Shown here piece after piece: positions 47,875 through 56,279 of a DNA stretch of 64,000 bases. The first letter of the stretch is position 1; every line of letters begins with the position of its first letter. The position numbers and the translations under genes were made by a program. This DNA comes from Pirellulales bacterium. Its GTDB lineage: Bacteria; Planctomycetota; Planctomycetia; Pirellulales; JAEUIK01. Location of the stretch: positions 32,878 to 96,877 of the forward strand of contig JAIESQ010000079.1 in NCBI GenBank assembly GCA_019745975.1. Reading direction: 5' to 3'. The notes under the pieces were generated by a model that did not search any database, was not told where the DNA came from, and saw only the letters and a program-made list of their open reading frames with translations.

Positions 47875-50631
47875 TCACTGGGTCAACTCGGCCTGGTCCT
47901 TTTTATTTCGCGTGTGCAGGGCATGCCAAGTCGCGAGATCAATGCCATTAGCGACAAAGCGCACAGCGCCATCGCACAAGAGAACCATGACGCCGCCATC
48001 GTGCAGGCTGCGCGCCGTGGATTTCACATTAACTTCCGTTTCCAGGGAAAACGGTTCGCAATCCATGCAATCCCGGCGCAGGCTCGCGGCGCCCAGCAGT
48101 TGCTTAAGGGTCGAACATCCGATGAACCGATCGGTGTCATAGTCGCACGCGTTCGGGCCGCCGGTATTCGAATACTGGCCATGTCGCACAATCACGCTCG
48201 CGCCAACCTGGCCGAGGGCCCAAACGCCTCGCGGATCGATTGGACTGAGACCCGCGCGAATCTCATCGATGGCCACCGTGTTGGCCAGCCCATCCGTGAT
48301 GTCGGCGAACTTCATGGATTTATTCGCCCCGGCGATTCCACTCCCCCACACCTGGCTGTTCCGCCTCGCCAAATCGAGCGAGTCAACGAAGAAACCTCCT
48401 TTGCACGGCTGCTCGACGGTGCCTGGCGCGATACAACCCGCGTCCGGCCCAACGTTGATCGCGTAATTACCGCGGCTATAGCGATTGTCGTGCAACCCAG
48501 CCGCGCCACCCCGTTCGTACAGGTTTGCTTCACTGTTGTAACTGTCGCTCGGACACAACATCACTGGCAACCGCGCCATGCGAACCGCGGCGTTGCGCTC
48601 ATGGGCAATCGGCACTCGGGCGTCGAATCGCGTGTAGAGCGCCGGCTGCTCCAGTCCCGGCAACAAAGCGACGACCCAATTCGCATAAATCCGATCTTGC
48701 TCTGGCCGTCCATAACGTGCCACGCGATCGACGACGCCAATCGGCAACTCGCCACCCCCCAGCGGTTCGCCAGCCGGGTGCCAGACGAGCGCCGGCGGAA
48801 GGCTCCCGATGCCCGCATGGTACGAGTGCAGGGCGATGCCGATCTGATGCAGGTTTTGTTGACAAGTGACCCGGCGTGCTGTCTCTCTCGCGCGCTGCAC
48901 GGCTACCCCGGTCAAAGCCAGCAACACGCCGATGATCGCCATCACGACGAGCAACTCCACGATCGTAAAGCCATCGCGTCGGGCGCGCCACGAGACTCTG
49001 GCAGCAGCTTTTCCGCCAACTTCATCACCCTGGCGGCGCCATCGTTCCACAAGGCCGTTAAGGCGCAACGCCCAGGCGCGAACGCGGCTTCCAACCGGCA
49101 TCCGCGATAGCGCCACCAACAGGACGACGCCGATCAACCCCTGCGGCAGCCAGTCGCCGCGGCGCGCGTAGAGCGTCTCGCGTCCGTCAATCGGAACGGG
49201 CGGGCCGATCCACGGTTCGCGCAATACGGTCGCGTCCGCCGACCGGTATACTCGCCCACAACTATCGATGATCCCCGAGTAACCGTGGTAGGCGTTTCGT
49301 ACCACCGCGCGCCGTGTCTCAATGGCGCGAAATCTCGCGAGGTTTAGAATCTGTCGCTGCAGCGACATCGTGGCGTCCGCATCTTCGTCGGCGGAAACCA
49401 CAAAGAAATGCGGTCTCGCCCCCCCTTGCATATACCCGCGCGTCACCTCGGGAAAACAAACGTCGTAGCAGATCAGCCCCGCGGCGCGCCAACTCCGCCG
49501 CCGCGCGTCGCGAAACTGAAACACGGGCCACGTCTTACCCGCCGCGAAGTTGCTGCCTCGTTTCGTGATGCCCCTGATGCGCAGCCAGGGGGTGAATTCA
49601 TTCCAAGGAACCAGTTTCTGCTTGTCGTAAATCTGCCGCTCGAAGTCCGCGGTATAGGCCATCATCGATCGACGGCGCACGTCCCCCTCATCGCGACTCG
49701 CCGTGACCAACAGCGTCGCGCCCAGCGTGCGCGCCAGCTCGCCAACCTCCGAGGATGACGGCCCAGCCTGCGGGGCATCCAAGTCGCCGTGCGCACACTC
49801 CGACCAAAGCAACACGTCGGCGCTCGTGGCCGCCAAGCGCAGCGGCGACAAATTCGCGCGCGAGGCCGGGCGCTCCGCCGGCATCAAGGCCACGACGGGC
49901 CCCGGCTGTTGCTCGGCGACGTGCAACCGGCGCGCGCCATAGACCCCCGCTGCTGCGACCACCAGCAACGCGATCAGCGTTCCCGCCAATGCCCTCCGCC
50001 TGAGAGGGGCGTCGGCCAGCGCTCCCACGAGCAGGTCCGCCAGCGCGCCGTTGACGCTCACCACGGCGGCCGTCACACCCCACACGCCCGCCACATCCGC
50101 GAGCTGCGCCAGCCAGAGCCGATCAACCTGGGTACTGCCAAGCTGTAGCCAGGGGAACCCTGTTTCGTCGAGGAGCGCGAAACCGGTTTTCCACAGGTAC
50201 TCGTGGCTCACCCAGACCACGGGGAGCGCGGCCGCCAGCGGCAACGAAACCGACCGCAAGAGCCACGCGGCGACCGAGAGACTGCACGTCCAATACAGCG
50301 CGCCCAGCAGCCCCAAGCACAGCCACTCCAGCGCCCGCGGACCAAACACCTCGTGGAAGGCCCGCGCGGTGCGCATCCAATCCAGCGCGCCCAGGTGCGC
50401 CAGTAAACCACCGACAAACAAACCCATCGCCAGCTCGGCGCGCAGTCGACTGTGCCGTAGCGCGATCGCCAGTGGCACGATCGCGCACCAGGCCACCCAG
50501 GAGTGGAAGACCGACACGGCGACGAGCACGCCGCTGCTGATCGCCAGCGCGAGCGTGGCGATGCTCTCGGCCAAGACACCGACGCGTGGATGTCCAGCGA
50601 CTGGCGGCGCGCAGGCGGCGAACGTCGTCAC
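47875..50631 (-). CDS. lnt: Apolipoprotein N-acyltransferase fused to a DUF1559 pseudopilin
   Basis: One uninterrupted 918-residue frame. Residues 1-515 are Lnt: about seven N-terminal helices, a nitrilase domain (about 245-480) with the expected Glu278 (LLWSECAHGD), Lys337 (YDKQKLVPWNEFTPW) and Cys388 (LICYDVCFPE), and a last helix (WLPQGLIGVVLLVALS). From 552 it continues as a type IV pilin-like protein: RRDG then FTIVELLVVMAIIGVLLAL with Glu at position 5 of the mature form, then DUF1559 (CQQNLHQIGIALHSYH; CPSDSYN; VLLCDGAVRFVANGID) to the end. No in-frame ATG, GTG or TTG lies within 40 codons upstream of the pilin signal, so this is not simply two adjacent genes. GTG start with GAGGGTG upstream. 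Lnt N-acylates lipoproteins at the inner membrane; the pseudopilin role is unknown. Confidence 0.85.
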   Translation of the reverse strand: MTTFAACAPPVAGHPRVGVLAESIATLALAISSGVLVAVSVFHSWVAWCAIVPLAIALRHSRLRAELAMGLFVGGLLAHLGALDWMRTARAFHEVFGPRALEWLCLGLLGALYWTCSLSVAAWLLRSVSLPLAAALPVVWVSHEYLWKTGFALLDETGFPWLQLGSTQVDRLWLAQLADVAGVWGVTAAVVSVNGALADLLVGALADAPLRRRALAGTLIALLVVAAAGVYGARRLHVAEQQPGPVVALMPAERPASRANLSPLRLAATSADVLLWSECAHGDLDAPQAGPSSSEVGELARTLGATLLVTASRDEGDVRRRSMMAYTADFERQIYDKQKLVPWNEFTPWLRIRGITKRGSNFAAGKTWPVFQFRDARRRSWRAAGLICYDVCFPEVTRGYMQGGARPHFFVVSADEDADATMSLQRQILNLARFRAIETRRAVVRNAYHGYSGIIDSCGRVYRSADATVLREPWIGPPVPIDGRETLYARRGDWLPQGLIGVVLLVALSRMPVGSRVRAWALRLNGLVERWRRQGDEVGGKAAARVSWRARRDGFTIVELLVVMAIIGVLLALTGVAVQRARETARRVTCQQNLHQIGIALHSYHAGIGSLPPALVWHPAGEPLGGGELPIGVVDRVARYGRPEQDRIYANWVVALLPGLEQPALYTRFDARVPIAHERNAAVRMARLPVMLCPSDSYNSEANLYERGGAAGLHDNRYSRGNYAINVGPDAGCIAPGTVEQPCKGGFFVDSLDLARRNSQVWGSGIAGANKSMKFADITDGLANTVAIDEIRAGLSPIDPRGVWALGQVGASVIVRHGQYSNTGGPNACDYDTDRFIGCSTLKQLLGAASLRRDCMDCEPFSLETEVNVKSTARSLHDGGVMVLLCDGAVRFVANGIDLATWHALHTRNKKDQAELTQ

Positions 50632-50794
50632 GGATCACACCCTCACCACCGCAGGAGCATCGAGAGCGCGAATCATTTGAGCACGTGAACTTGACTATCG
50701 TAGATTATCGACCGGGCGAGGCGTACGCAACTTTCTTCGCGAAAATGTTTGCAACCAGCCGCCGACATTTGTAGACTGCGCCCGTTAGCGACGT

Positions 50795-50854
50795 ACACGG
50801 GAGTAAACACGGGAGTAAACACGGGAGTAAACACGGGAGTAAACACGGGAGTAA
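50795..50854. repeat. Five tandem copies of a 12-bp unit
   Basis: ACACGGGAGTAA repeated five times without variation, ending 30 bases before the MauE-like start codon. Each unit carries an SD-like GGGAG and a TAA. TACTCC at 50860-50865 is complementary to GGAGTA of any unit. Confidence 0.95.
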
Positions 50855-50884
50855 ATCTCTACTCCAGACCTCGCGGGGTGGCTC

Positions 50885-51802
50885 ATGTTTGCACTGGCGT
50901 GTTATGACAGGCTACGGGCGCTGGCCCTGGGGGCGGCCGCCGCAATCTTGCTCTTTGGCGGGCTCCTCAAGCTTGCCGACTTCGAGGCCGGGCGCCCGGC
51001 CAGCGGTCTGCTGGCCGCCGTTCCTCGCGCGGCAGTTCCCCTCCTCGCCGGCGCGGAAATCGCCCTGGCGATCTGTGTTTTTGTCCTTGGCGACCGCACG
51101 CCGGTGGTTCAATACCTGACCGCGTCGGCCTTTCTGGTTCTTGCCGCGGCAGCCGGCTGGGGCCTGCTGATCGGCGCGGAAAGCTGCGGTTGCTTTGGCT
51201 CGCTCCACGTTCCGCCTGGGATAACGCTACTAGGCGATCTCGGCGTGGCGCTCGCGCTCTTCGTGCTGCCGCCGGTCGGGCGCCCAGCGGCCCCAATCGC
51301 GCCGGCTGCGCGGCGCGCCCCCGCATCCGTCCTGGTGCGAGGCTTCCCCCTCGCTCTGGCGTTGCTCGTCCTGGCCCTGGTTCACCCGCGCGCAGCGCTG
51401 GCCGTTCGCGCGCTGGGCTTGAATTTCCCGCCGGCGGGCGAGCAAACCCGTTACCTTGTGCCCGATGAATGGCTCGGCACGCGTTTTCCGCTGGCTCGCG
51501 AAGCGGGAATTGCCGGCCAGATCGCCCACGGCAAGTGGACCGTGCTTTTCTATCACCAGGGCTGCCCGAGTTGCGAACGCGCGCGCCAAGCGCTCCTGGG
51601 CACGAGCCAGCGCGTGGTCGTCATCGAAGTTTCGCCAGGCGACGTCGAAGTTTCGCGAGGCGACATTGCGGGCGGGGCCGGTCCCGCCATCCCGGATGCC
51701 TGGTTGTTTCGCGCGCTGGACCGCAGGCAGACGTGGCTGGTCGAGACGCCGGTGATCGTCGAGCTCGCCGACGGCATCGTCCGCGCCGTGCGCCGTGCGT
51801 AG
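50885..51802 (+). CDS. MauE/DoxX-like membrane protein with thioredoxin-like C-terminus
   Basis: A 305-residue protein. Residues 1-130 form four hydrophobic helices of the MauE type, with the planctomycete-typical GAESCGCFGSLHV motif. A fifth helix (about 150-175) leads to a C-terminal domain with WTVLFYHQGCPSCERARQAL, a CxxC thioredoxin-like active site, facing the periplasm. MauE-like proteins pass electrons or assist disulfide chemistry during maturation of exported proteins. SD-like GGGGTGG precedes the ATG. It is followed after 59 bp by a DUF1573 gene and then by Cys-containing exported proteins, suggesting a thiol-redox module. The 12-bp repeat array lies directly upstream. Confidence 0.72.
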   Translation: MFALACYDRLRALALGAAAAILLFGGLLKLADFEAGRPASGLLAAVPRAAVPLLAGAEIALAICVFVLGDRTPVVQYLTASAFLVLAAAAGWGLLIGAESCGCFGSLHVPPGITLLGDLGVALALFVLPPVGRPAAPIAPAARRAPASVLVRGFPLALALLVLALVHPRAALAVRALGLNFPPAGEQTRYLVPDEWLGTRFPLAREAGIAGQIAHGKWTVLFYHQGCPSCERARQALLGTSQRVVVIEVSPGDVEVSRGDIAGGAGPAIPDAWLFRALDRRQTWLVETPVIVELADGIVRAVRRA

Positions 51803-51861
51803 GAGACCGTACGCAGGAGATACGTCACGCCGGAGATGGTTGAAGAGGGGAAAGCGAATCC

Positions 51862-52554
51862 ATGTGGCAACAGCGCACGATCACCCTGGCCGCGGCGCTC
51901 GTCGCGCTGGCCGGCGCCACCGGCCTCGCCTATTTGAGCCGCGCGCCAGAAGTCGGCGATTTGGGGATCGAGCCGGCCGAGCGCGACTTCGGCCGCGTTT
52001 CGCAAAACGAGCGCCTTCCCGCGCGGTTTCGCGTCGTGAACCCAAACGAGGCCACCGTCTCGATCGTGCGCGTCGTCAAGACTTGCGATTGCGCCAAGCC
52101 GCGACTTTCCCAGACCACCCTCGGCCCGCGGCAAGCCGCGACCCTCGACGTCACCTGGGAAGTGGGGACCCGCCATGGCCCCTCGCGGGCCAGCGTCACC
52201 TTGGTGACCGCCTCGAGCGCCAGGTCGGGCGAGTTCCGCCATGCGCAAGCGACGCTCGTGGCCGACGTACAGGCCGACTTCCAAATCGAGCCCGAGGAAG
52301 TGGTCTTCAAAGCGTCGAACGCTGGAGATCGGCAGTTCGTGGCGTTCGCGTCGCTGGCCAGCTCCAAAATTGAAATCCTGGGCTTGCATCCCACGCACGC
52401 CGCGCTGGCGGTTGAGCGGGACGCGGCCGGCGCCGGCTTCTGGGTGTCGCTCAACCGGGGGAAATGGCCGGCCGATCGCCAGGGGGCCGAAGTGATCGTC
52501 GAGACGTCGAGCAAAACGGAACCGCGGAGAACGCTCGTCGTGCGAGTTGAGTAG
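51862..52554 (+). CDS. DUF1573-domain exported protein
   Basis: A 230-residue protein with an N-terminal hydrophobic anchor or signal (ITLAAALVALAGATGLAYL) and a DUF1573 Ig-like domain: ERDFGRVSQNERLPARFRV, VVNPNEATVSIVRVVKTCDC (the CDC motif) and LGPRQAATLDVTWEVGT. A second, degenerate repeat follows to the C-terminus. DUF1573 proteins are abundant exported proteins of Bacteroidetes and Planctomycetes with unknown function. A strong ribosome site (GAGGGGAAAG) precedes the ATG. Its stop codon overlaps the first bases of a MITE-like element, which separates it from the next gene. Confidence 0.85.
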   Translation: MWQQRTITLAAALVALAGATGLAYLSRAPEVGDLGIEPAERDFGRVSQNERLPARFRVVNPNEATVSIVRVVKTCDCAKPRLSQTTLGPRQAATLDVTWEVGTRHGPSRASVTLVTASSARSGEFRHAQATLVADVQADFQIEPEEVVFKASNAGDRQFVAFASLASSKIEILGLHPTHAALAVERDAAGAGFWVSLNRGKWPADRQGAEVIVETSSKTEPRRTLVVRVE

Positions 52555-52685
52555 AAGCCGTTTCAAGACTTGGTTTGGGTGCCACTGCTGGCTTGCCCAG
52601 CAGTGAAGTGCATGACACGGCACTGCGAGACGCTTCTTGCAGTGGCATCCGACGTTGGTTGAATGCTGGTTTTGAAACTGCTTCT
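52553..52685. repeat. 133-bp MITE-like element, family B copy 2
   Basis: Sister of 41072-41203: left terminus AGAAGCCGTTTCAAGAC, right terminus read inward AGAAGCAGTTTCAAAACC. The first inner hairpin is identical; the second has changed arms (CACTGCGAGA/TCTTGCAGTG) that still pair with one G-T. Confidence 0.8.
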
Positions 52686-52730
52686 CGCAATTGGCGTTTT
52701 GGTCTCCATTCATCGATAGGAGAGTTTCCG

Positions 52731-53114
52731 ATGTTACGCAGAGTGCTGAGGCTTGCGGCGCGGTTGGTGCTGGTGGCTGGCTTCGTGGCCCCGCCGTTCT
52801 TGGCCTACACCTGGGCGGTGTGTCCGAACACGATGAAGCACAATCAATTGTGCCCGGATAAACTCGCAGTCGCTTGCCCTGCGAGTGGCGGAACGCAAGG
52901 GTGCGACAGCTTCGAATGGGTGACTGTCTATTCGGGGGATTTCGGCTGCATCAGCACCAAGCAAAACAAACAATGTGTTGACGGCCCCTCTAATAAAGAG
53001 TGCTACAGTCAAGGTCGCTGCAAAGAAAAGGCCGACGCGTCGGGATGTGAGCAAGACCTCGCGACTGGTCAAACTTTCATGAAAATAGAGAAGCTAACAC
53101 TAGATTGCGTCTGA
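52731..53114 (+). CDS. Small cysteine-rich exported protein
   Basis: A 127-residue protein with a Sec signal (RVLRLAARLVLVAGFVAPPF, residues 4-23) and a mature part holding ten cysteines (motifs CPNT, LCPDK, ACPAS, GCDSF, GCIST, QCVDG, ECYSQGRC, GCEQD, DCV), consistent with several disulfides. I do not recognise the family. AGGAGA 7 bases upstream fixes the ATG at 52731; the longer ORF from 52575 is encoded by the adjacent repeat and is rejected. It lies between a MauE/DUF1573 pair and three paralogous exported proteins; a substrate of the MauE/thioredoxin-like protein is a natural guess. Confidence 0.75.
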   Translation: MLRRVLRLAARLVLVAGFVAPPFLAYTWAVCPNTMKHNQLCPDKLAVACPASGGTQGCDSFEWVTVYSGDFGCISTKQNKQCVDGPSNKECYSQGRCKEKADASGCEQDLATGQTFMKIEKLTLDCV

Positions 53115-53231
53115 GCGATCGGAAGTGGTGTCTACGGCTTCGGGAAGCGCGCGTCGGGTCACATGCGCGCGTGTCTCCCTGTCGGCCGGTCGACGGGGCG
53201 TCGGACTGCGAATTGACGACTGGAATTCTCC

Positions 53232-54224
53232 ATGCTGCCGTGCCTATCCCTCTGGCTTGGTTTGGTCAGTCTCGCCGCGGCCGACGTCGCCGACATCGAA
53301 CGGCAGGCCGTTGAATATCGCCGCGGCATTCGTAGCGGCGAAGTCGTTGTAAAGTGCGATTACCACAACAGCCGCGCGGCCGAACTGCACATCTGGTGGG
53401 ATGGCGATTCGTTCCGCCAGGACGTGTTGTTGGGGGACCGCCGCAAAGTCGACGTCTGGCACGAGGGAAAGTACCTGCGTTTTTCGGACGAGCTCGGCGA
53501 CAACGGTACTAAGACCCGCGCGACGGTGGCTTTCGCGAACGATCGCGGCCAGGTGGGTATTGCCGAGCCGAACGATCCCCGCCGCGTCGGCATGGCGACC
53601 GACGACTTTCTCAACTTGGTCCACAGTCCTATAGACGAGTTTCTCGCTAATCCCGCCAGGAAGAACACGGAGCTGCGGCCAGAAGCGCTCGCCGGCCGGG
53701 AGTGCATGCTGGTGACGATCACCCGCCTGAATGGCGCCAGCGTCCGCGCCTGGATCGATCCCCAGCGCGGTCCCAGCGTCCTGCGGATGGAGGTTGAATT
53801 CAAAGATGCCAGCAGGTGGCTAAGAAACACCATCGAACTCGAAGTCGCCGTCGACAAGCCTTCGGGTTTGTGGTTTCCGGTTAAGTGCCACTACGAACGA
53901 AAGAGCAGCCGTCCGCGCGAAGAAAGAACCGAGGACTGCACGATCCAAGTAATCTCGCTCAACCAGCCGATTCCCCCCGAGGTGTTCACGTTCGCGGGCA
54001 TCGGCGTGCCGGTCGGCTGGCCGGTGAGCGATCGTACCAGGCCCGACATCGATCGGCAGCTCGCTTGGGACGGACAAGCCGTGGTCACGGTCGAGCGGGC
54101 CGCCGACACCGCCCGCGCCGCCACGCGGACGAACGTCATCTATTTGGCCGGCGCGCTGGTGCTGGCCGCCGTGGCGCTGGTGCTGCTGTGGCGCTTCTTC
54201 TCGCTGCGCCGTCAATCAAGTTGA
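53232..54224 (+). CDS. Exported C-terminally anchored paralogue 1 of 3
   Basis: A 330-residue protein of unrecognised family. Short signal peptide (MLPCLSLWLGLVSLAAA), an extracytoplasmic beta-rich region beginning EVADIE-type helix then HIWWDGDSFRQDV, a conserved centre (NGASVRAWIDPQRGPSVLRM), the block NQPIPPEVFTFAGIGVPVGW, and a single C-terminal membrane helix (YLAGALVLAAVALVLLWRFF) with a basic tail. The WDGDxFR string and overall layout recall LolA-like half-barrels, but that is only an impression. It is the first of three head-to-tail copies spaced by 7 bases. The ribosome site is weak (GGA). Confidence 0.75.
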   Translation: MLPCLSLWLGLVSLAAADVADIERQAVEYRRGIRSGEVVVKCDYHNSRAAELHIWWDGDSFRQDVLLGDRRKVDVWHEGKYLRFSDELGDNGTKTRATVAFANDRGQVGIAEPNDPRRVGMATDDFLNLVHSPIDEFLANPARKNTELRPEALAGRECMLVTITRLNGASVRAWIDPQRGPSVLRMEVEFKDASRWLRNTIELEVAVDKPSGLWFPVKCHYERKSSRPREERTEDCTIQVISLNQPIPPEVFTFAGIGVPVGWPVSDRTRPDIDRQLAWDGQAVVTVERAADTARAATRTNVIYLAGALVLAAVALVLLWRFFSLRRQSS

Positions 54225-54231
54225 GCTTTAC

Positions 54232-55224
54232 ATGCTTCCTTGCATACCTCTTTGGCTGGGCCTGGTCAGCATTGCCGCGGCCGAAGTCGCCGACATCGAG
54301 CGGCAGGCCGTTGAATATCGCCGCGCCATTCGTAGCGGCGAAGTCGTTGTAAAGTGCGATTACCACAACAGCCGCGCCGCCGAGCTGCACATCTGGTGGG
54401 ATGGCGATTCGTTCCGCCAGGATGTCTCGCGCGGCAGCGGGTATCGCGACGTCGACGTCTGGCATCACGGCCAGTATCTGAATTTTTCGGACAAGCTGTC
54501 CGACAATGGCCACAAGATCGTGGCCACTGTGGCCTTCGCCAAGGATCGTCACTCTGTCGGAATCACCAAGCCCAATGATGCCCGCCGCGTCGGCATGGTA
54601 ACCGACGATTTCCTCAACCTGGTCCATTACCCGCTAGATGAGGTCCTCGCCAATCCCGCCAGGAAGAACACGGAGCTGCGGCCAGCAGAGCTCGCCGGCC
54701 AGAAATGCACGCTGGTCACCATCACCTGCTTGAATGGGGCCAGCGTCCGCGCCTGGATCGATCCCCAGCGCGGTCCCAGCGTCCTGCGGATGGAGGGCGA
54801 GGTCGATCGCCCCAGGGGGCATCACGCTGCCAGCGTGGCGATCGACCTGGCGCTCGATGAAGCGTCGGGCATCTGGTTCCCGAAACACGCCCGCACCGAG
54901 AGTCGCACGGCGGGAAAGCTGGAGCGCGAGGAAGACTGCACGATCGAGGTCATCTCGCTCAACCAGCCGATTCCGCCGGAGGTGTTCACGTTCGCCGGCA
55001 TCGGCGTCCCGGTCGGCTGGCCGGTGAGCGATCATACCCGGCCCGACATCGATCGGCCGCTCGCTTGGGATGGAAAGGCGGTCGTGACCGTCGAGCGCGC
55101 CGCCGACACCGCCCGCGCCGCGACCCGAACGAACGTCATCTACCTGGCCGGCGCGCTGGTGCTGGCCGCCGTGGCGCTCGTGCTGCTGTGGCGCTTCTTC
55201 TCGCTGCGACGCCAATCGAGTTGA
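54232..55224 (+). CDS. Exported C-terminally anchored paralogue 2 of 3
   Basis: A 330-residue paralogue starting 7 bases after the stop of copy 1 with no ribosome site of its own, so translation is probably coupled. The first 65 residues and last 95 are nearly identical to copy 1; the segment 66-125 and the segment 175-225 differ strongly (here VDRPRGHHAASVAIDLALDE). It has the same signal peptide, the same NGASVRAWIDPQRGPSVLRM core and the same C-terminal anchor. Function unknown. Confidence 0.75.
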   Translation: MLPCIPLWLGLVSIAAAEVADIERQAVEYRRAIRSGEVVVKCDYHNSRAAELHIWWDGDSFRQDVSRGSGYRDVDVWHHGQYLNFSDKLSDNGHKIVATVAFAKDRHSVGITKPNDARRVGMVTDDFLNLVHYPLDEVLANPARKNTELRPAELAGQKCTLVTITCLNGASVRAWIDPQRGPSVLRMEGEVDRPRGHHAASVAIDLALDEASGIWFPKHARTESRTAGKLEREEDCTIEVISLNQPIPPEVFTFAGIGVPVGWPVSDHTRPDIDRPLAWDGKAVVTVERAADTARAATRTNVIYLAGALVLAAVALVLLWRFFSLRRQSS

Positions 55225-55231
55225 GCTTTCC

Positions 55232-56227
55232 ATGCTGCCGTGCCTATCTCTTTGGCTGGGCCTGGTCAGTCTCGCCGCGGCCGAGGTCGCCGACATCGAG
55301 CGGGAGGCCGTTGAATATCGCCGCGCCATTCGTAGCGGCGAAGTCATCGTGCGGCGCGACGACCCTAACGGCCGCGCCGCCGAGCTGCACATCTGGTGGG
55401 ACGGCGATTCGTTCCGCCAGGACGTATCCAGTGGCAACGGTTATCGCGTCGTCGATGTCTGGCATCAAGGCCAGTATTTACATTTTTCGGATGAGCCGAG
55501 TGACAACGGCAACAAGCTCGTCGCCACCGTGGCTGACGCCAACGATCGTGGCGCCGTTGGTTCCAAGCAACCCAGCGATCCTCGCCGCATTGGCATGGCC
55601 GCAGTCGATTTTCTCAACCTAGTCCACTACCCGCTCGACGAGGTGCTCACCAATCCGGCAAGGAAGAACACGACCGTCCGGCAAGATCAATTAGCGGGCC
55701 AGGAATGCACGCTGGTGACGATCACCCGCGTCAATGGAGGCATCATTCGTGTCTGGATTGCGCCCGAGCGGGACTTCAGCGTCCTGCGAATGGACTGCGA
55801 AATCAGCGACGGTCGCGGCACGAAGAGTTTCGACACGGTCGACGTCGAAGTAGCGCTCCATGAACCGTCGGGTCTATGGTTTCCAGTCCACAGCCATTGT
55901 CGCAACGGCGTGAACGATAGGATCGATTGTGATGAGGACTGCACGATCCAGGTCATCTCGCTCAACCAGCCGATTCCCCCCGAGGTATTCACTTTCGCGG
56001 GCATCGGCGTGCCAGTCGGCTGGCCGGTGAGTGACCATACCAGGCCCGACATCGATCGGCAGCTCGCTTGGGACGGCCAAGCCGTGGTCACGGTCGAGCG
56101 GGCCGCCGACACCGCCCGCGCCGCCACGCGGACGAACGTCATCTATTTGGCCGGCGCGCTGGTGCTGGCCGCCGTGGCGCTCGTGCTGCTGTGGCGCTTC
56201 TTCTCGCTGCGCCGTGCAAACGGCTAG
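55232..56227 (+). CDS. Exported C-terminally anchored paralogue 3 of 3
   Basis: A 331-residue paralogue, again 7 bases after the previous stop. Its last 93 residues match copy 1 with about one substitution, while residues 36-48 (VIVRRDDPNGRAA) and 110-225 are the most divergent of the three; the central core reads NGGIIRVWIAPERDFSVLRM. The tail ends RRANG instead of RRQSS. This mosaic pattern suggests repeated gene conversion at both ends with a diversifying middle. Function unknown. Confidence 0.75.
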   Translation: MLPCLSLWLGLVSLAAAEVADIEREAVEYRRAIRSGEVIVRRDDPNGRAAELHIWWDGDSFRQDVSSGNGYRVVDVWHQGQYLHFSDEPSDNGNKLVATVADANDRGAVGSKQPSDPRRIGMAAVDFLNLVHYPLDEVLTNPARKNTTVRQDQLAGQECTLVTITRVNGGIIRVWIAPERDFSVLRMDCEISDGRGTKSFDTVDVEVALHEPSGLWFPVHSHCRNGVNDRIDCDEDCTIQVISLNQPIPPEVFTFAGIGVPVGWPVSDHTRPDIDRQLAWDGQAVVTVERAADTARAATRTNVIYLAGALVLAAVALVLLWRFFSLRRANG

Positions 56228-56279
56228 CTGCCGCCGTTCGACAATTCGTGTGCTCTGCGACTTCGCGCGAAGTCCCTGC

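Noticed and set aside
47914..49110. 398-residue plus-strand ORF opposite the pseudopilin part
   Set aside because: The minus-strand frame carries an unmistakable prepilin signal and DUF1559 motifs; no motif is seen in the plus frame.
50795..50854. CRISPR-like array
   Set aside because: The units are 12 bp and contiguous with no spacers, and no cas genes are nearby; it is a simple tandem repeat.
51553..52713. 386-residue minus-strand ORF over the MauE/DUF1573 genes
   Set aside because: It begins in repeat-derived sequence and overlaps two supported genes with good ribosome sites.
52575..52730. N-terminal extension of the Cys-rich protein
   Set aside because: It is encoded by the MITE-like element and lacks a ribosome site; a strong AGGAGA precedes the signal-peptide ATG at 52731.
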